A stretch of 64,000 bases of DNA from Rhizobium sp. CF080 (GCF_000282095.2 NZ_AKKC02000015.1:581070-645069), one strand, 5' to 3'; positions 17,980 through 28,003 are shown, numbered from the stretch's first letter. Notes: a model not told the origin generated them from the sequence alone. Program-made: numbers and translations.

Positions 17980-19008
17980 ATGCTCGAAAAGGTAAAGACT
18001 GCAGAAAGCTACGGCGACGAACCCGGCCTGCGCTTCGTCCTTAACCTCGACGGCCACGGGGGCTGCAGGACGATGAACATGGCCGAGGCCTGCAGCTGGA
18101 AGCGGGGGGACGGTATCGTCTGGCTGCATTTCGAGCGCGACCATCCGGCGACGGCAGAATGGATAAACACCAAGGGCGGTTTCGATCCGCTGGTGGCGGA
18201 GGCGCTTCTTGCGGAGGATTCACGCCCGCGGGTCGAACCCGTGGGCGACGGGCTGCTGATCATCCTGCGCGGCGTCTGCGCCGCTCCGCCGGAGGAAGCA
18301 GAGAAAAACTCCAACGAGATCGACCTCGTGCCGCTGCATATCTGGGTGGACGAGCACCGACTGGTGACATTGCGAGACAGCGGCCATTATATCACCGCAC
18401 TGCGCGATATCCGGCGGGCGCTCGACAACGGCAAGGGCCCCCGGCAGGCCGGGGAACTTCTGGCACTCGTCAGCGACAAGCTCGTCCGCGATCTGGAGCC
18501 CGTGCTCGACGACATGGACGAAGAGGTCGACGAACTCGACGAGCTGATTTTCAAGGGGGAAGCGAGTGAGGTCCGCCAAAGGCTCAAGCTGCTGCGCCGC
18601 CGCGCCGTGCAGCTACGCCGTTATCTCTCCCCGCAGCGCGACGCGCTCAACAGGATCGAGCACGACGACGCGCCTTGGCTCAAAGAACGGGACAAGCTGC
18701 GCTTTCGCGAGGTGATCGACAAACTGATGCGGTTCATCGAATATCTCGACGCGATCCGCGACCGGACCAGCATCCTTCACGACGACCTTTCCACGGTCAT
18801 CGGCGAGCGGATCGCCCGCAATTCCAACAGGCTTGCCGCGCTGGCGGCCCTTCTCCTGCCGCCGAGCGTCGTCGCCGGTCTCTTCGGCATGAATGTCGGC
18901 GGCATTCCCGGCGTCAACGACACCTGGGCCTTCCTGATCATCGTTGCGCTCGTCGTGGTTATTTCCGCCGGAACGCTGTGGATCCTGAAGCGCATCGAGT
19001 GGCTTTGA
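17980..19008 (+). CDS. zntB: CorA/ZntB family divalent metal transporter
   Basis: A 342-residue inner-membrane protein of the 2-TM-GxN family. There is a long cytoplasmic N-terminal domain, then a stalk helix, and two C-terminal transmembrane helices with the signature FGMNVGG. ZntB-like proteins move zinc (or other divalent ions), probably proton-coupled; the direction is debated. A strong AGGAGG site precedes the ATG. No metal regulator is adjacent. Confidence 0.85.
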   Translation: MLEKVKTAESYGDEPGLRFVLNLDGHGGCRTMNMAEACSWKRGDGIVWLHFERDHPATAEWINTKGGFDPLVAEALLAEDSRPRVEPVGDGLLIILRGVCAAPPEEAEKNSNEIDLVPLHIWVDEHRLVTLRDSGHYITALRDIRRALDNGKGPRQAGELLALVSDKLVRDLEPVLDDMDEEVDELDELIFKGEASEVRQRLKLLRRRAVQLRRYLSPQRDALNRIEHDDAPWLKERDKLRFREVIDKLMRFIEYLDAIRDRTSILHDDLSTVIGERIARNSNRLAALAALLLPPSVVAGLFGMNVGGIPGVNDTWAFLIIVALVVVISAGTLWILKRIEWL

Positions 19009-19044
19009 ATCCGCTTCGGTGTGCCCGGGCCAGCACCGCTTCGG

Positions 19045-20022
19045 CTATTCGGCCGCTTGAGGGATCGTTTCACGCGGTTCTAGCCCGAGCATCTGCTTGA
19101 AGTCATCATGGTTGGGGCAGGTCGATAGCCGGCGCTCCATGGCATCGACCAGCCACCGGCCCGCGGGGCCCAGCGGGTTTGCGGTCTTGCGCATGGCATA
19201 AAGCGGGTATTCGCTCTGCTCATAGGCTTCGAGATCGAGCGCCACGAGCGTTCCGTCCATGATGTCCTTTCCGGCGACCGAAGCCGGCAGGCCGCCCCAG
19301 CCAAGACCACCCTTGATCAACTGGTGCTTTGTGGCGATGTCGCTGACGCGCCATGTCTTGTAGGACAAGACATTGAAATCGCGCCCCTTCGTCAGGCCGG
19401 ACGTATCCGTCACGACCATCTGGACCTCCTCGCGCACGTCCGCGAGCGTCAGAGGCCGACCCAACTTTGCAAGCGGATGTTCGGCAGCGGCGACCGGAAT
19501 CATGAAGGAGTAGCCGATCTTCTCCATCACCAGCGAATCCTCCTGACGAAGGATCGATCCGCCTATGCCGATATCGGCCTTGCCGGAAATGACCATCTCC
19601 ATGACCATGCCGAGTTCGCCGACATTGAGATTGAGCGCCACGCTCGGGAATCTCTCCCGGAACTCACGCAGTTCGGTCACAATAGCATCCGACGGCACCA
19701 TCACGCTCAGCGCCAGCGACAGCTCCGCCTCCAGCCCCTGTTTGATGCTTTTCGCCCGGGCGCGCATCACCTGGAGGTCGGCGACGATCCGCCGCGCATC
19801 CGTCAGCATCGCCTTGCCCGCTTCGGTCAACTTCGGCTGGCGCGCGCCGCTGCGCTCGAAAAGCGCCACTTCGAGCTGGGTTTCGAGGTTGCCGATCGTA
19901 TAGCTCACCACCGATTGCGCCCGGTTGAGCAAGCGCGAGGCGGCGGAGAAGCTTCCCGTTTCGGCAATCGCGAGAAACACCTGCAACTGGTCGAGGGTCG
20001 GATTGGCTTCCATGGTCTTCAT
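19045..20022 (-). CDS. LysR family regulator, divergent from azoreductase
   Basis: A 325-residue LysR-type regulator. The N-terminal winged HTH (LDQLQVFLAIAETGSFSAASRLL, then RAQSVVSYTIGNLE, about residues 10-50) is followed by a periplasmic-binding-like effector domain. ATG 20013 is a possible alternative start. It is divergent from azoR with a 154-bp gap containing AT-rich TCGATATATAGC-type sequence, so it most likely controls that gene in response to a quinone, azo or electrophile signal. That link is inferred from position. Confidence 0.86.
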   Translation of the reverse strand: MKTMEANPTLDQLQVFLAIAETGSFSAASRLLNRAQSVVSYTIGNLETQLEVALFERSGARQPKLTEAGKAMLTDARRIVADLQVMRARAKSIKQGLEAELSLALSVMVPSDAIVTELREFRERFPSVALNLNVGELGMVMEMVISGKADIGIGGSILRQEDSLVMEKIGYSFMIPVAAAEHPLAKLGRPLTLADVREEVQMVVTDTSGLTKGRDFNVLSYKTWRVSDIATKHQLIKGGLGWGGLPASVAGKDIMDGTLVALDLEAYEQSEYPLYAMRKTANPLGPAGRWLVDAMERRLSTCPNHDDFKQMLGLEPRETIPQAAE

Positions 20023-20176
20023 CCAAATTTTCGATATATAGCTTCGAGATTATCTCAGTTTTATCGATGGGCGTCCACGCCTATCTAATCTCTCGAACAC
20101 AGCGGATCCACCCGCTCTCCAATCCCTCTGCAGCGCCCAAGACTGCAGATAAGATCTCCAGACAAGGAAAAAAAGC

Positions 20177-20794
20177 ATGTCTTCCATTCTTCTCGTTACT
20201 TCCAGCCCCCGCGGCGACGAATCGCTCTCCAGCAAGGTCGCCCATGACCTTGCCAACGAACTGAGCGCCCGCGACAACGGAACGTCGGTTGTCCATCGCG
20301 ACCTCGGCGCCAACCCGATCCCGCATTTGGACAGCGTCACGACCTCCGCCATCCGCAAGCCTGCGGCCGACCGTACCCCGGCAGAAGCCGCCGCCGCCGA
20401 CTATTCCGACAAGCTGGTCGCCGAACTGCTGGCGGCCGAAACCGTGGTCATCGCCACCGGCCTCATCAACTTCAACATCTATTCGACGCTGAAGAGCTGG
20501 ATCGACAACATCGCCCGCGCCGGCCAGACGTTCCGTTACACGGCGACAGGCCCCGAAGGCCTTGCCACCGGCAAGAAAGTCTATGTCGTGCTCGCATCCG
20601 GCGGCGTCTATTCGGAAGGCCCGGCCGCCGGCATGAACCACGCCGTCCCCTACCTCACGACCGTGCTCGGCTTCCTGGGCATGACCGATGTGGAAGTCAT
20701 CTATGTCGAAGGCGTCGCCTTCGGCCCGGACGCTGCTGAAAAGGCTATCGCCGCCGCCCAGCAGCGCAATCGGCAGCTCGCTCTCGCCGCTTAA
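20177..20794 (+). CDS. azoR: FMN-dependent NADH:quinone/azo oxidoreductase
   Basis: A flavodoxin-fold enzyme of 205 residues reducing quinones and azo compounds with NADH. Family marks are SSPRGDESLSSKVAHDL, the FMN-contact segment LINFNIYSTLKSWIDNIARAGQTFRYT, and LASGGVYSEGPAAG. It lies divergent from a LysR gene, its probable regulator. The last 4 bp overlap the end of the convergent GGDEF gene. Confidence 0.9.
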   Translation: MSSILLVTSSPRGDESLSSKVAHDLANELSARDNGTSVVHRDLGANPIPHLDSVTTSAIRKPAADRTPAEAAAADYSDKLVAELLAAETVVIATGLINFNIYSTLKSWIDNIARAGQTFRYTATGPEGLATGKKVYVVLASGGVYSEGPAAGMNHAVPYLTTVLGFLGMTDVEVIYVEGVAFGPDAAEKAIAAAQQRNRQLALAA

Positions 20795-22074
20795 GCCGTC
20801 CCTGCGCCTGACGGGGCGAGCCTGCCAAGACGGCCGTGGACATTGTCCCGGCCGTCATTTTTTGCGCGGTAGAGCCGCTCGTCGGCACGCCCGAGCACCG
20901 CATCGAGCGCATGCCCGTCTTCCGGAGCCGTCGCCACGCCGATCGATACCGTCACGCACTGGCCGTCGGGACGAATGACCGACCGGCAGATCGCAGTCCG
21001 CAGGCGCTCGGCGATCATCAGGGCGCTGTCGTGATCGGTGTCGGGCAGGATCAGCACGAATTCCTCGCCGCCGAAACGGGACAGATGGTCGCTCGGGCGC
21101 GAGCCGGCCTGCAGGCACAGCGCAATTTCCTTCAGCACCTCGTCACCCTTCAGATGGCCGAAGAGGTCGTTGACCTGCTTGAAATGATCCGCATCGACGA
21201 TGATGAGGCTGAGTCCCGTTCCGCGATCGAGACAGCGGTGAATGAGCTTGGGAACATCCGCCTCCAGCCGGCTGCGGTCGAAAAGACCGGTCAGCCCGTC
21301 GACGCCGCTCTTGGCAAGCAGCGCCTGGTAGCGCTCGCGAAACGTCAGGTCGTTGAAGATATCGGTGATCTCGCGCGTCGACCTGGCGAGCCGCGGGATC
21401 TGTTCGATCTTGAGATAGACGGCAAACAGCAGCGCATAGAGGACCACAGCGAGGATCTTCGCATACCAGCCGCCGAAGAAGACCGAAGGCGGCGCATCGA
21501 AGAGGATGTTGAGTGCCGCATAGAAGCCGACCTGGTCGAAGGTCAGCATGACCGCACCGCTGATCGCGAATCTCAGCACGACGTTGCTGCGCAATACGCG
21601 GCCCAGCCGCTCGTACAGCAGGATGATGCCGATCGCGTCGATATAGAGCAGCGCCGTGCCCCACACCATCAGCCAGCCCATCTCGTTCAGGAAACCCATG
21701 TCCGCGGCGCGGCCGCCCGGCAGCGCCACGACCTCGTGCGCCTGGAGAAGCTGGGCGATCCCAACCGTCAGAAGGTTGCCGAGGAACAGCCCGTAGATCG
21801 GCTGGCGGACGGTTGCCGCATCCTCCTTCAAGTAAAGAAGCAGAATCATCATCAGCTTGCCGGCAAAAAACACCGACGAGCCCGGAGAAACGGTACCGAA
21901 TGGAAGATCAATATAGAAGACCGCCGCAAGGTAGGTCTCCATGAAATGCATCACGCCGAGCGCGGCAAGAAATACGCCGAGGCCAATCTGACGACGGAAA
22001 TGCAGGAAGGCGGTCATGACAGCGAAATAGATCACCGCTTCCGACAGGAAGAGGGCGAGATTGAACACTTGCAT
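20791..22074 (-). CDS. Membrane diguanylate cyclase (GGDEF)
   Basis: A 427-residue protein. The N-terminal half contains about six to seven hydrophobic helices and is an unnamed membrane sensor module. The C-terminal GGDEF domain (about 250-415) has GLFDRSRLE, VDADHFKQVND and the active-site variant RFGGEEF. An intact RxxD inhibitory site (RPSD) stands at the correct distance before it. Catalysis of c-di-GMP synthesis with product inhibition is therefore expected. It is followed on the same strand, 100 bp upstream, by the Amt-GGDEF-EAL gene, so two c-di-GMP enzymes are neighbours. Confidence 0.9.
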   Translation of the reverse strand: MQVFNLALFLSEAVIYFAVMTAFLHFRRQIGLGVFLAALGVMHFMETYLAAVFYIDLPFGTVSPGSSVFFAGKLMMILLLYLKEDAATVRQPIYGLFLGNLLTVGIAQLLQAHEVVALPGGRAADMGFLNEMGWLMVWGTALLYIDAIGIILLYERLGRVLRSNVVLRFAISGAVMLTFDQVGFYAALNILFDAPPSVFFGGWYAKILAVVLYALLFAVYLKIEQIPRLARSTREITDIFNDLTFRERYQALLAKSGVDGLTGLFDRSRLEADVPKLIHRCLDRGTGLSLIIVDADHFKQVNDLFGHLKGDEVLKEIALCLQAGSRPSDHLSRFGGEEFVLILPDTDHDSALMIAERLRTAICRSVIRPDGQCVTVSIGVATAPEDGHALDAVLGRADERLYRAKNDGRDNVHGRLGRLAPSGAGTA

Positions 22075-22173
22075 TTCGATCTGCTTTAACCCCCTGCAGG
22101 CACTATGCCGCTGTAACCGCTATCTTTTTTACACGATCTCCAACCCGGCGGGGATTATCGCCATTATGCATGA

Positions 22174-25100
22174 CTATGCAACAACGGCTGGGTAGGTTTC
22201 GCCTTCGAATGTCGGGTAATCCTGGATCTCCGGCAGCCTCTTCGGGACATTGCGGAGCTGGGTGGCGATCGCGGGGTCGATTTCGCGGATGATTTCGCTG
22301 GCCTTCCGGGGCTTGCCGAGAAGATAACCCTGCAGCTCGTCGCAGCCTGCGTGAGCGAGGAACAGTGCCTGTTCGGTCGTCTCGACACCTTCGGCGACGA
22401 CCTTCATGCCGAGACCGGTACCCAGGTCGATGATGGTGCGCACGATGATCTGCGCATTGTCGACCAGGTTCAGATTGCTGACGAAACTGCGGTCGATCTT
22501 GATCGTGTCGAACGGGTAGCGGCTGAGATAGCTCAGCGACGAATAACCGGTGCCGAAATCGTCGAGCGCGATGTGGAAGCCCATACGCTTGAGGTCGTTG
22601 AGGATCTGCACGGCGCGCTTGTCGTCTTCGATCAGCACGCTCTCAGTGATCTCGAGTTCGATCCGGTGCGGATCGGCGCCGGTACGTTTCAGAAGATCGG
22701 CAAGATCGGCGACGAAATCCGCGTGGCGGAACTGTAACGGGCTGACATTGATGCTGATATGGCCGTCGAGATCCTCCAGGAGCCGGCAGGCTTCGGCAAG
22801 CACCCAGGCACCGAGCCGGATGATCTTGCCGGAGGCCTCGGCGACGGGAATAAAGTCGCCCGGGCTGATCATGCCGCGCTTTGGATGAACCCAGCGCAGC
22901 AGCGCCTCGTAACCGATGATGAGGCCGCTTTCCGCCTCGACACGCGGCTGCAGGTAGAGTTCGAATTCATTGCCCTGCAGGGCGATTTCCAGATCGACTT
23001 CCAGCGCCCGGCGCTTCTCGATCAGTTCGTTCATGCCTCGCCTGAACATGCGGCAGGCATTCCGGCCGGCGTTCTTGGCATGGTAGAGCGCCACGTCGGC
23101 GCAACCGATCAGCGCATCCATGTCCTGCGCATGTTCGGGACACAGTGCGCCGCCGATGCTGACGCTGATATTGACCTGCTCGCCGTGGCCGATATCGATC
23201 GGATCGGCCATCGCGGCCAGCAGCCGGTCGCCGAAATTCTCGAGCTCGCCGGTCTCGGACGTGTGGGCGATGATGACGGCGAACTCGTCGCCGCCGAGAC
23301 GGGCGACGATATTGTCCGGTCCGGCCTCGGCCGCAAGGCGAGCGGCGGTCTCGCGGATCACCGCGTCGCCGGTCTGGTGGCCGTGAATGTCGTTGATGTC
23401 CTTGAAGCGGTCTAGATCGACCATCAGGACACCGCAACCCTTGCCATTTCCGGCCTCGGCCACCAGTTCGGTCAGCCGTTCGGAAAACAGCACGCGGTTC
23501 GGCAGCCCGGTCAGCGGATCGTGAAGCGCGAGGTAGCGCATGCGGCTCTCCGCCAGCTTGCGTTCCCTGAGATCGACGAGGCAGCCGATACGGGCCTTCT
23601 CGCCGCGATAGAGGATGTCGCGGCCGCGCGCCTCGACGGGGATTCCTTCGCCGCTCGCCAGCCTCACGATGATTTCGTGGCTGTTGTCGTCGTTGAGTTT
23701 CATCATGTCGGCGACGCGGATCGTCTCGCCGTCATGCAGGAAATCGAAGGCGGAACGGCCGATGATTTCGGCAAGCGGCAGGCCCACCATCTTGCCGAGC
23801 TGCTCATTGCCGTCGACGATAACGCCGTCGCGGTGGATCAGGATCGCCTCGAACGTGGCGTTCGCAAGGGCTGCGACCCGCTCCGACTCCTCGTTGTCGC
23901 GGCGCAGTTCCATCAGCTCTCCGCGGCTGCGCTCCTCTTCCTCGACATTGTCCATCAGCCGATTGAAGAGGCCGGTCAGCTTTTCGGCCTCGTCGCCCTG
24001 CACGACGGGGAGCCGCTTGCGCAGGTCGGCATTGCCGCCGAGAAGATCGGTCAGCGCATCCTCGACATGGCCGACGCCGAGGCGGGTCGCGTGTTCGGCA
24101 AGGTTCAGCCCGTCCTCTTCGTCCTTGGCCGAAACGCGGATGCGCATCAGCCGGTCCGCCGCCCAGAAGAAGGCGTAACCGAGCCCGAAGGCCCAGTAGA
24201 AATTGACGCCGACGCCGACGAGCTGCACATGCAGCTGCGCCAGCCTGCCGCCGGCTGGAAGCTGATCGACGGGCGCGAGAAGTGCCAGAAGCAGCGTGCC
24301 GGTGACGCCGGCAAAGGCATGCACGCCGATTGCGCCAACCGCATCGTCGATCCTGAGTTTTCTCTCGACGAACGCATTGCCGAAGATCGCCACCGCGCCG
24401 CCGATCGCGCCGACCATCAGCGCGCTTGCCGGGTCGAGGATATGGCAACCGGCGGTGACCGCCACGAGCCCCCCGAGCATGCCGGAATTCGATTTTTCGG
24501 GAAGGATGACGCCATCCTGGTAGAAGCCGATGATGTAACCGACGCAGGTGCCCATGCCGCCGGCCAGCACCGTGTTCATGATGATCGGCGCCACCTGGTC
24601 GGAAACGCCGAGCGTCGAGCCGCCGTTGAACCCGATCCAGCCGATAAAGAGCAGCAGCGCGCCGGTGGTCGACAGGACCGGGCTATGACCGGCGATCCTG
24701 ACCGGCGTGCCGTCCGCATTGAACTTGCCGATGCGGGGACCGATGACCATGCAGGCCGCCAGCGCCACCCAGCCGCCGGTCGAATGGACGACCGTGGAGC
24801 CGGCGAAATCGACGAAACCCATCTGCGACAGGAAGGCCGACGCATTCGGGAACAGCGCCGAACCCCAGGCCCAGTGCACGAAGACCGGATAGATCAGCCC
24901 CGACATGAACAGCGAACCGAACACATAGGCCGGCAGCTTCATGCGCTCGGCAACGGCGCCCGAGACGATCGTCGCGGCCGTGCCGCAAAACATGACCTGG
25001 AAGACGAAAAAGGCCGACTGCCAGCTGTCCAGATCGCGCAGGAAATAGAATTCACTTTGCCTTCCGAACAGGAAACCGTTCGAATGGCCGAAGGCGATCA

Positions 25101-25377
25101 TGAACCCGATCGCCGCGAAGGCGACGACGCCGAAGACGAAATCGAGAAGGTTCTTCTGCGCCACGTTGATCGAGTTCTTCGATCGTACCATGCCGGCTTC
25201 GAGCAGAAGGAAGCCGACCTGCATCATCATCACCAGTCCGGCGGCGACGAGCACCCATGTCATGTCCAGCCGGGAATTGCGCGAAAGGAGATCATCCGCG
25301 AAGGCAAGGCCCGGAACCAGGCCGCAGGAAAGCCCGGAGCCGATAAAAAGCATAAAATATGACCAGCGAGATCGCAT
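22174..25377 (-). CDS. Ammonium transporter-PAS-GGDEF-EAL fusion
   Basis: A fusion of about 1067 residues. A complete Amt domain (about 34-412) keeps the periplasmic Asp (D190), both pore histidines (H198 in VVHSTGG, H353 in IGVHAFAG) and a gate Phe in IGFNGGS. A helical linker (about 413-500) leads to a PAS-like domain (about 504-604), then GGDEF (about 612-781; intact RLGGDEF, no RxxD site) and EAL (about 791-1036; EALLRW and DDFGTGYSS intact). Both c-di-GMP activities look competent. The obvious reading is an ammonium sensor that sets c-di-GMP level. The start is uncertain: ATG 25377 is used, TTG 25419 would add 14 residues, and neither has a good ribosome site. No glnK is adjacent. Confidence 0.9.
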   Translation of the reverse strand: MRSRWSYFMLFIGSGLSCGLVPGLAFADDLLSRNSRLDMTWVLVAAGLVMMMQVGFLLLEAGMVRSKNSINVAQKNLLDFVFGVVAFAAIGFMIAFGHSNGFLFGRQSEFYFLRDLDSWQSAFFVFQVMFCGTAATIVSGAVAERMKLPAYVFGSLFMSGLIYPVFVHWAWGSALFPNASAFLSQMGFVDFAGSTVVHSTGGWVALAACMVIGPRIGKFNADGTPVRIAGHSPVLSTTGALLLFIGWIGFNGGSTLGVSDQVAPIIMNTVLAGGMGTCVGYIIGFYQDGVILPEKSNSGMLGGLVAVTAGCHILDPASALMVGAIGGAVAIFGNAFVERKLRIDDAVGAIGVHAFAGVTGTLLLALLAPVDQLPAGGRLAQLHVQLVGVGVNFYWAFGLGYAFFWAADRLMRIRVSAKDEEDGLNLAEHATRLGVGHVEDALTDLLGGNADLRKRLPVVQGDEAEKLTGLFNRLMDNVEEEERSRGELMELRRDNEESERVAALANATFEAILIHRDGVIVDGNEQLGKMVGLPLAEIIGRSAFDFLHDGETIRVADMMKLNDDNSHEIIVRLASGEGIPVEARGRDILYRGEKARIGCLVDLRERKLAESRMRYLALHDPLTGLPNRVLFSERLTELVAEAGNGKGCGVLMVDLDRFKDINDIHGHQTGDAVIRETAARLAAEAGPDNIVARLGGDEFAVIIAHTSETGELENFGDRLLAAMADPIDIGHGEQVNISVSIGGALCPEHAQDMDALIGCADVALYHAKNAGRNACRMFRRGMNELIEKRRALEVDLEIALQGNEFELYLQPRVEAESGLIIGYEALLRWVHPKRGMISPGDFIPVAEASGKIIRLGAWVLAEACRLLEDLDGHISINVSPLQFRHADFVADLADLLKRTGADPHRIELEITESVLIEDDKRAVQILNDLKRMGFHIALDDFGTGYSSLSYLSRYPFDTIKIDRSFVSNLNLVDNAQIIVRTIIDLGTGLGMKVVAEGVETTEQALFLAHAGCDELQGYLLGKPRKASEIIREIDPAIATQLRNVPKRLPEIQDYPTFEGETYPAVVA

Positions 25378-25485
25378 CAAAGGTCGACCGCAGAAAAGAC
25401 ATCGGAACAGATGCCTCAAGCTATCGCTAATGATTTAATTTTGAGTGTGACTCACAATTTTTGCGATCACAAGGCCGAACGCATG

Positions 25486-25809
25486 TCACGCGGAGCGCGA
25501 CTTCTCCCCATCGGAAAACAGTGACGGACCATTCTGGTCGATGATCTGCTGCGCCTTGCGGACGGTATATTCGACCGCATCGTCCAGGGAGGTAAAGACG
25601 TCGGCGCGGACGAAATTGCGCACCAGCGTCTCGCCGTTGACGTCCTTCTCGATTCGTCCCGCCAGCCGGAACTGCGAGCCTTCCCGGATCGGCGCCGGAT
25701 GGATGATGCAGCCCTCATGCTCGACAGGCTTGACGGAAGCAGCTGGTGCTTCGGCAGCTTTGCCGCCACCGGAGAACATCGAGAATATGTTTGACAGAAA
25801 CGAAGCCAT
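25486..25809 (-). CDS. HlyU domain protein
   Basis: A 107-residue protein of the HlyU family (named for a Vibrio haemolysin activator, though rhizobial members are not characterised). A Gly/Ala-rich N-terminal tail is followed by the conserved core YEG-like HEGCIIHPAPIREGSQFRLAGRI, which I cite in part, then VRADVFTSLDDA and a C-terminal helix AQQIIDQ. It lies 109 bp before the Amt fusion on the same strand, so co-transcription is possible. Confidence 0.75.
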   Translation of the reverse strand: MASFLSNIFSMFSGGGKAAEAPAASVKPVEHEGCIIHPAPIREGSQFRLAGRIEKDVNGETLVRNFVRADVFTSLDDAVEYTVRKAQQIIDQNGPSLFSDGEKSRSA

Positions 25810-25913
25810 GGCGGCTGCCTATCATATTCCTGCCCGGGCCGGAAGCGGGGCACCCAAGGAAAAGTCGCGCTCGAACGTCTGATGTCCATCCGCACGCTTC
25901 AGGAGCCGTCCGC

Positions 25914-26930
25914 ATGAAATGGAAGATCGCCGCAGCATTCCCCCTCGCCCTCGCCGCCGCCCTATGGATCGGCAATACCTCCCTCTTCTCCCGCTTCCCG
26001 GACGATAGGCCGCTCAGGATCATCGCCCATCGCGGCCAGCACCAGCTTTTCGACACCTCCGATGTGGAAAACGACACCTGCACCGCGAGCCTGATGCTGC
26101 CGCCGACGCATGCCTTTCTGGAGAACACCATTGCGGGCATGAAGGCCGCCTTTGATGCCGGCGCCGACGTGGTCGAACTCGACGTGCATCTGACGCCTGA
26201 CAAGCAGTTCGCCGTCTTCCACGACTGGACGCTCGATTGCCGCACCGAGGGCAAGGGCGTTACCGAACAGCCCCCGATGTCCGTCCTGAAGTCGCTCGAC
26301 ATCGGCTACGGTTACACGGCCGATGGGGGTAAGACCTTTCCGTTCCGGGGCCACGGCAAGGGCCTGATGCCGACCCTGCCGGAGGTTTTTGACGCCCTGC
26401 CGGACGGCCGTTTCCTGATCAATTTCAAGAGCCGCCGCGCCGAGGAAGGCGAAGCGCTTGCTGCCCTGTTCAACAGCCAGCCGTCCGCCCGCGCAGCGAC
26501 ATTCGGCGTCTATGGCGGCAACGAGCCGACCGAAAAGGCGGTCGGCTCGGTCGCAGGCCTTCCGGGCTATTCGAACCGCACGGCGAAATCCTGCCTTCTC
26601 ACCTATCTGGCCCTCGGCTGGAGCGGCCATGTGCCGGAAGCCTGCCGCAAAACGCTCGTGCCCGTGCCGATCAACTATGCGTTCCTCCTCTGGGGCTGGC
26701 CGGAGCGTTTCTACGACCGGATGCGGGCGGCCGGATCGGATGTGGTGCTGATCGGTCCGTTCGAGGCCGGCGACGCCGGATCGTCCGGCATAGACGACCG
26801 GGAGACCTGGGACATGGTGCCATCAGGCTTTCCGGGCCTCGTCTGGACCAACGTGATCGAGAAGACCCGGCCCGAGGCGGAGCGCCGCGGCTTCTGCGCC
26901 CTGCCCGCCCGGCCGCTGATCTGCGGCTAG
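25914..26930 (+). CDS. Glycerophosphodiester phosphodiesterase family protein
   Basis: A 338-residue protein with an N-terminal hydrophobic anchor or signal. GDPD catalytic motifs are present: H39-R40-G, E70-N-T, E88-L-D90 and H103-D104, so metal-dependent hydrolysis of glycerophosphodiesters is likely. AGGAG at 25901-25905 supports ATG 25914. An inserted Cys-containing loop (about 52-66) is unusual. It probably works in the periplasm. The next gene, an exported hydrolase, follows in the same direction after 80 bp. Confidence 0.85.
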   Translation: MKWKIAAAFPLALAAALWIGNTSLFSRFPDDRPLRIIAHRGQHQLFDTSDVENDTCTASLMLPPTHAFLENTIAGMKAAFDAGADVVELDVHLTPDKQFAVFHDWTLDCRTEGKGVTEQPPMSVLKSLDIGYGYTADGGKTFPFRGHGKGLMPTLPEVFDALPDGRFLINFKSRRAEEGEALAALFNSQPSARAATFGVYGGNEPTEKAVGSVAGLPGYSNRTAKSCLLTYLALGWSGHVPEACRKTLVPVPINYAFLLWGWPERFYDRMRAAGSDVVLIGPFEAGDAGSSGIDDRETWDMVPSGFPGLVWTNVIEKTRPEAERRGFCALPARPLICG

Positions 26931-27010
26931 GCCGACGATCTGCGGCCGATAGACTTCCCGTCGTCACGAACCGTGCCTATCATCAGCTCTCGGTTCGGAG
27001 GGAGCGCCGG

Positions 27011-28003
27011 ATGCGGAGGAGATTCTTGTCATGGCGGGCGATCATTTATGTCTGCGCGATCCTGGTCGCCGCCTTCGGAGTGCACTTGATGTCCGGCCCG
27101 CGCATGCCCGCTGACGGTTTCCCCGCCTTCGACAAAGCCAGCCTCGGCGTGGACATCGACGCCTATCTCGCCGCCGGCGAAAGCCGCTATCCGGACATCC
27201 GGCCGGGGGCTGCCAAACGCATCGTCTGGGCCGATCCGGCGACGAAGGCAAAAACGCCCTTCGCCGTCGTCTACCTGCACGGCTTCTCGGCTTCGGCCGA
27301 GGAGATCCGCCCCCTGCCCGACCGCGTCGCGGCAGCGCTCGGCGCCAATCTCTATTTCACCCGGCTTGCCGGCCATGGCCGCAGCGGCGATGCCATGGGC
27401 GAGCCAGGCCTCGAAGACTGGCTGGCGGATTTTTCCGAAAGTCTGGCGATCGGCGAAGCGCTCGGCACCCAGGTGATCGTCATCGGCACCTCGACCGGCG
27501 CCTCGCTTGCGACGCTGGCGCTGGCCGATCCGAGGATCGCTTCCCGCATCTCGGCCGCCGTCTTCGTGTCGCCGAACTACGGCATCAACAGTTTCGGCGC
27601 CTTCCTTCTGACGACGCCAGTCGCGCCGCAGCTTTCAAGGCTGCTGCTTGGCGAAAGCCGCGGCTTCACGGCCTACAACGACCGCCACGCCGCCCACTGG
27701 ACGACCCGGTATCCGACAAGCGCGCTGCTGCCGATGGCGGCGCTGGTCAAACTCTCGGTCGAGAGCCCAGCCGAGCAGATCAAGACGCCGGCGCTGTTTC
27801 TCTATTCGTCGCTCGATCAGGTCATCCGTCCCGACAAGGTGCGCGAAGTCGCCGGGCGCTGGGGCGGACCTCACGCGCTTTTCGATGTCGGCAAGACCGG
27901 CGATCCCGGCAATCATGTGATTGCAGGCGACATCATCTCGCCAGCGACGACCGGGCCGCTTGCCGACCGGACCATCGCCTGGCTCAACGGCATCCTCAAA
28001 TGA
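27011..28003 (+). CDS. Alpha/beta hydrolase with N-terminal membrane anchor
   Basis: A 330-residue protein. A hydrophobic segment (about 10-28) suggests anchoring or export. The hydrolase core has the oxyanion region YLHGFSAS, RLAGHGRS and the nucleophile S161 in GTSTGAS, an acid near YSSLDQVI and a histidine near GDPGNHVI. The family resembles carboxylesterases/lysophospholipases; the substrate is unknown. GGAGGGAG precedes the start. The final 8 bp overlap convergent ilvA. Confidence 0.82.
   Translation: MRRRFLSWRAIIYVCAILVAAFGVHLMSGPRMPADGFPAFDKASLGVDIDAYLAAGESRYPDIRPGAAKRIVWADPATKAKTPFAVVYLHGFSASAEEIRPLPDRVAAALGANLYFTRLAGHGRSGDAMGEPGLEDWLADFSESLAIGEALGTQVIVIGTSTGASLATLALADPRIASRISAAVFVSPNYGINSFGAFLLTTPVAPQLSRLLLGESRGFTAYNDRHAAHWTTRYPTSALLPMAALVKLSVESPAEQIKTPALFLYSSLDQVIRPDKVREVAGRWGGPHALFDVGKTGDPGNHVIAGDIISPATTGPLADRTIAWLNGILK

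Noticed and set aside
23521..25362. 613-residue open frame on the plus strand
   Set aside because: It is antisense to the Amt fusion; no recognisable protein family.
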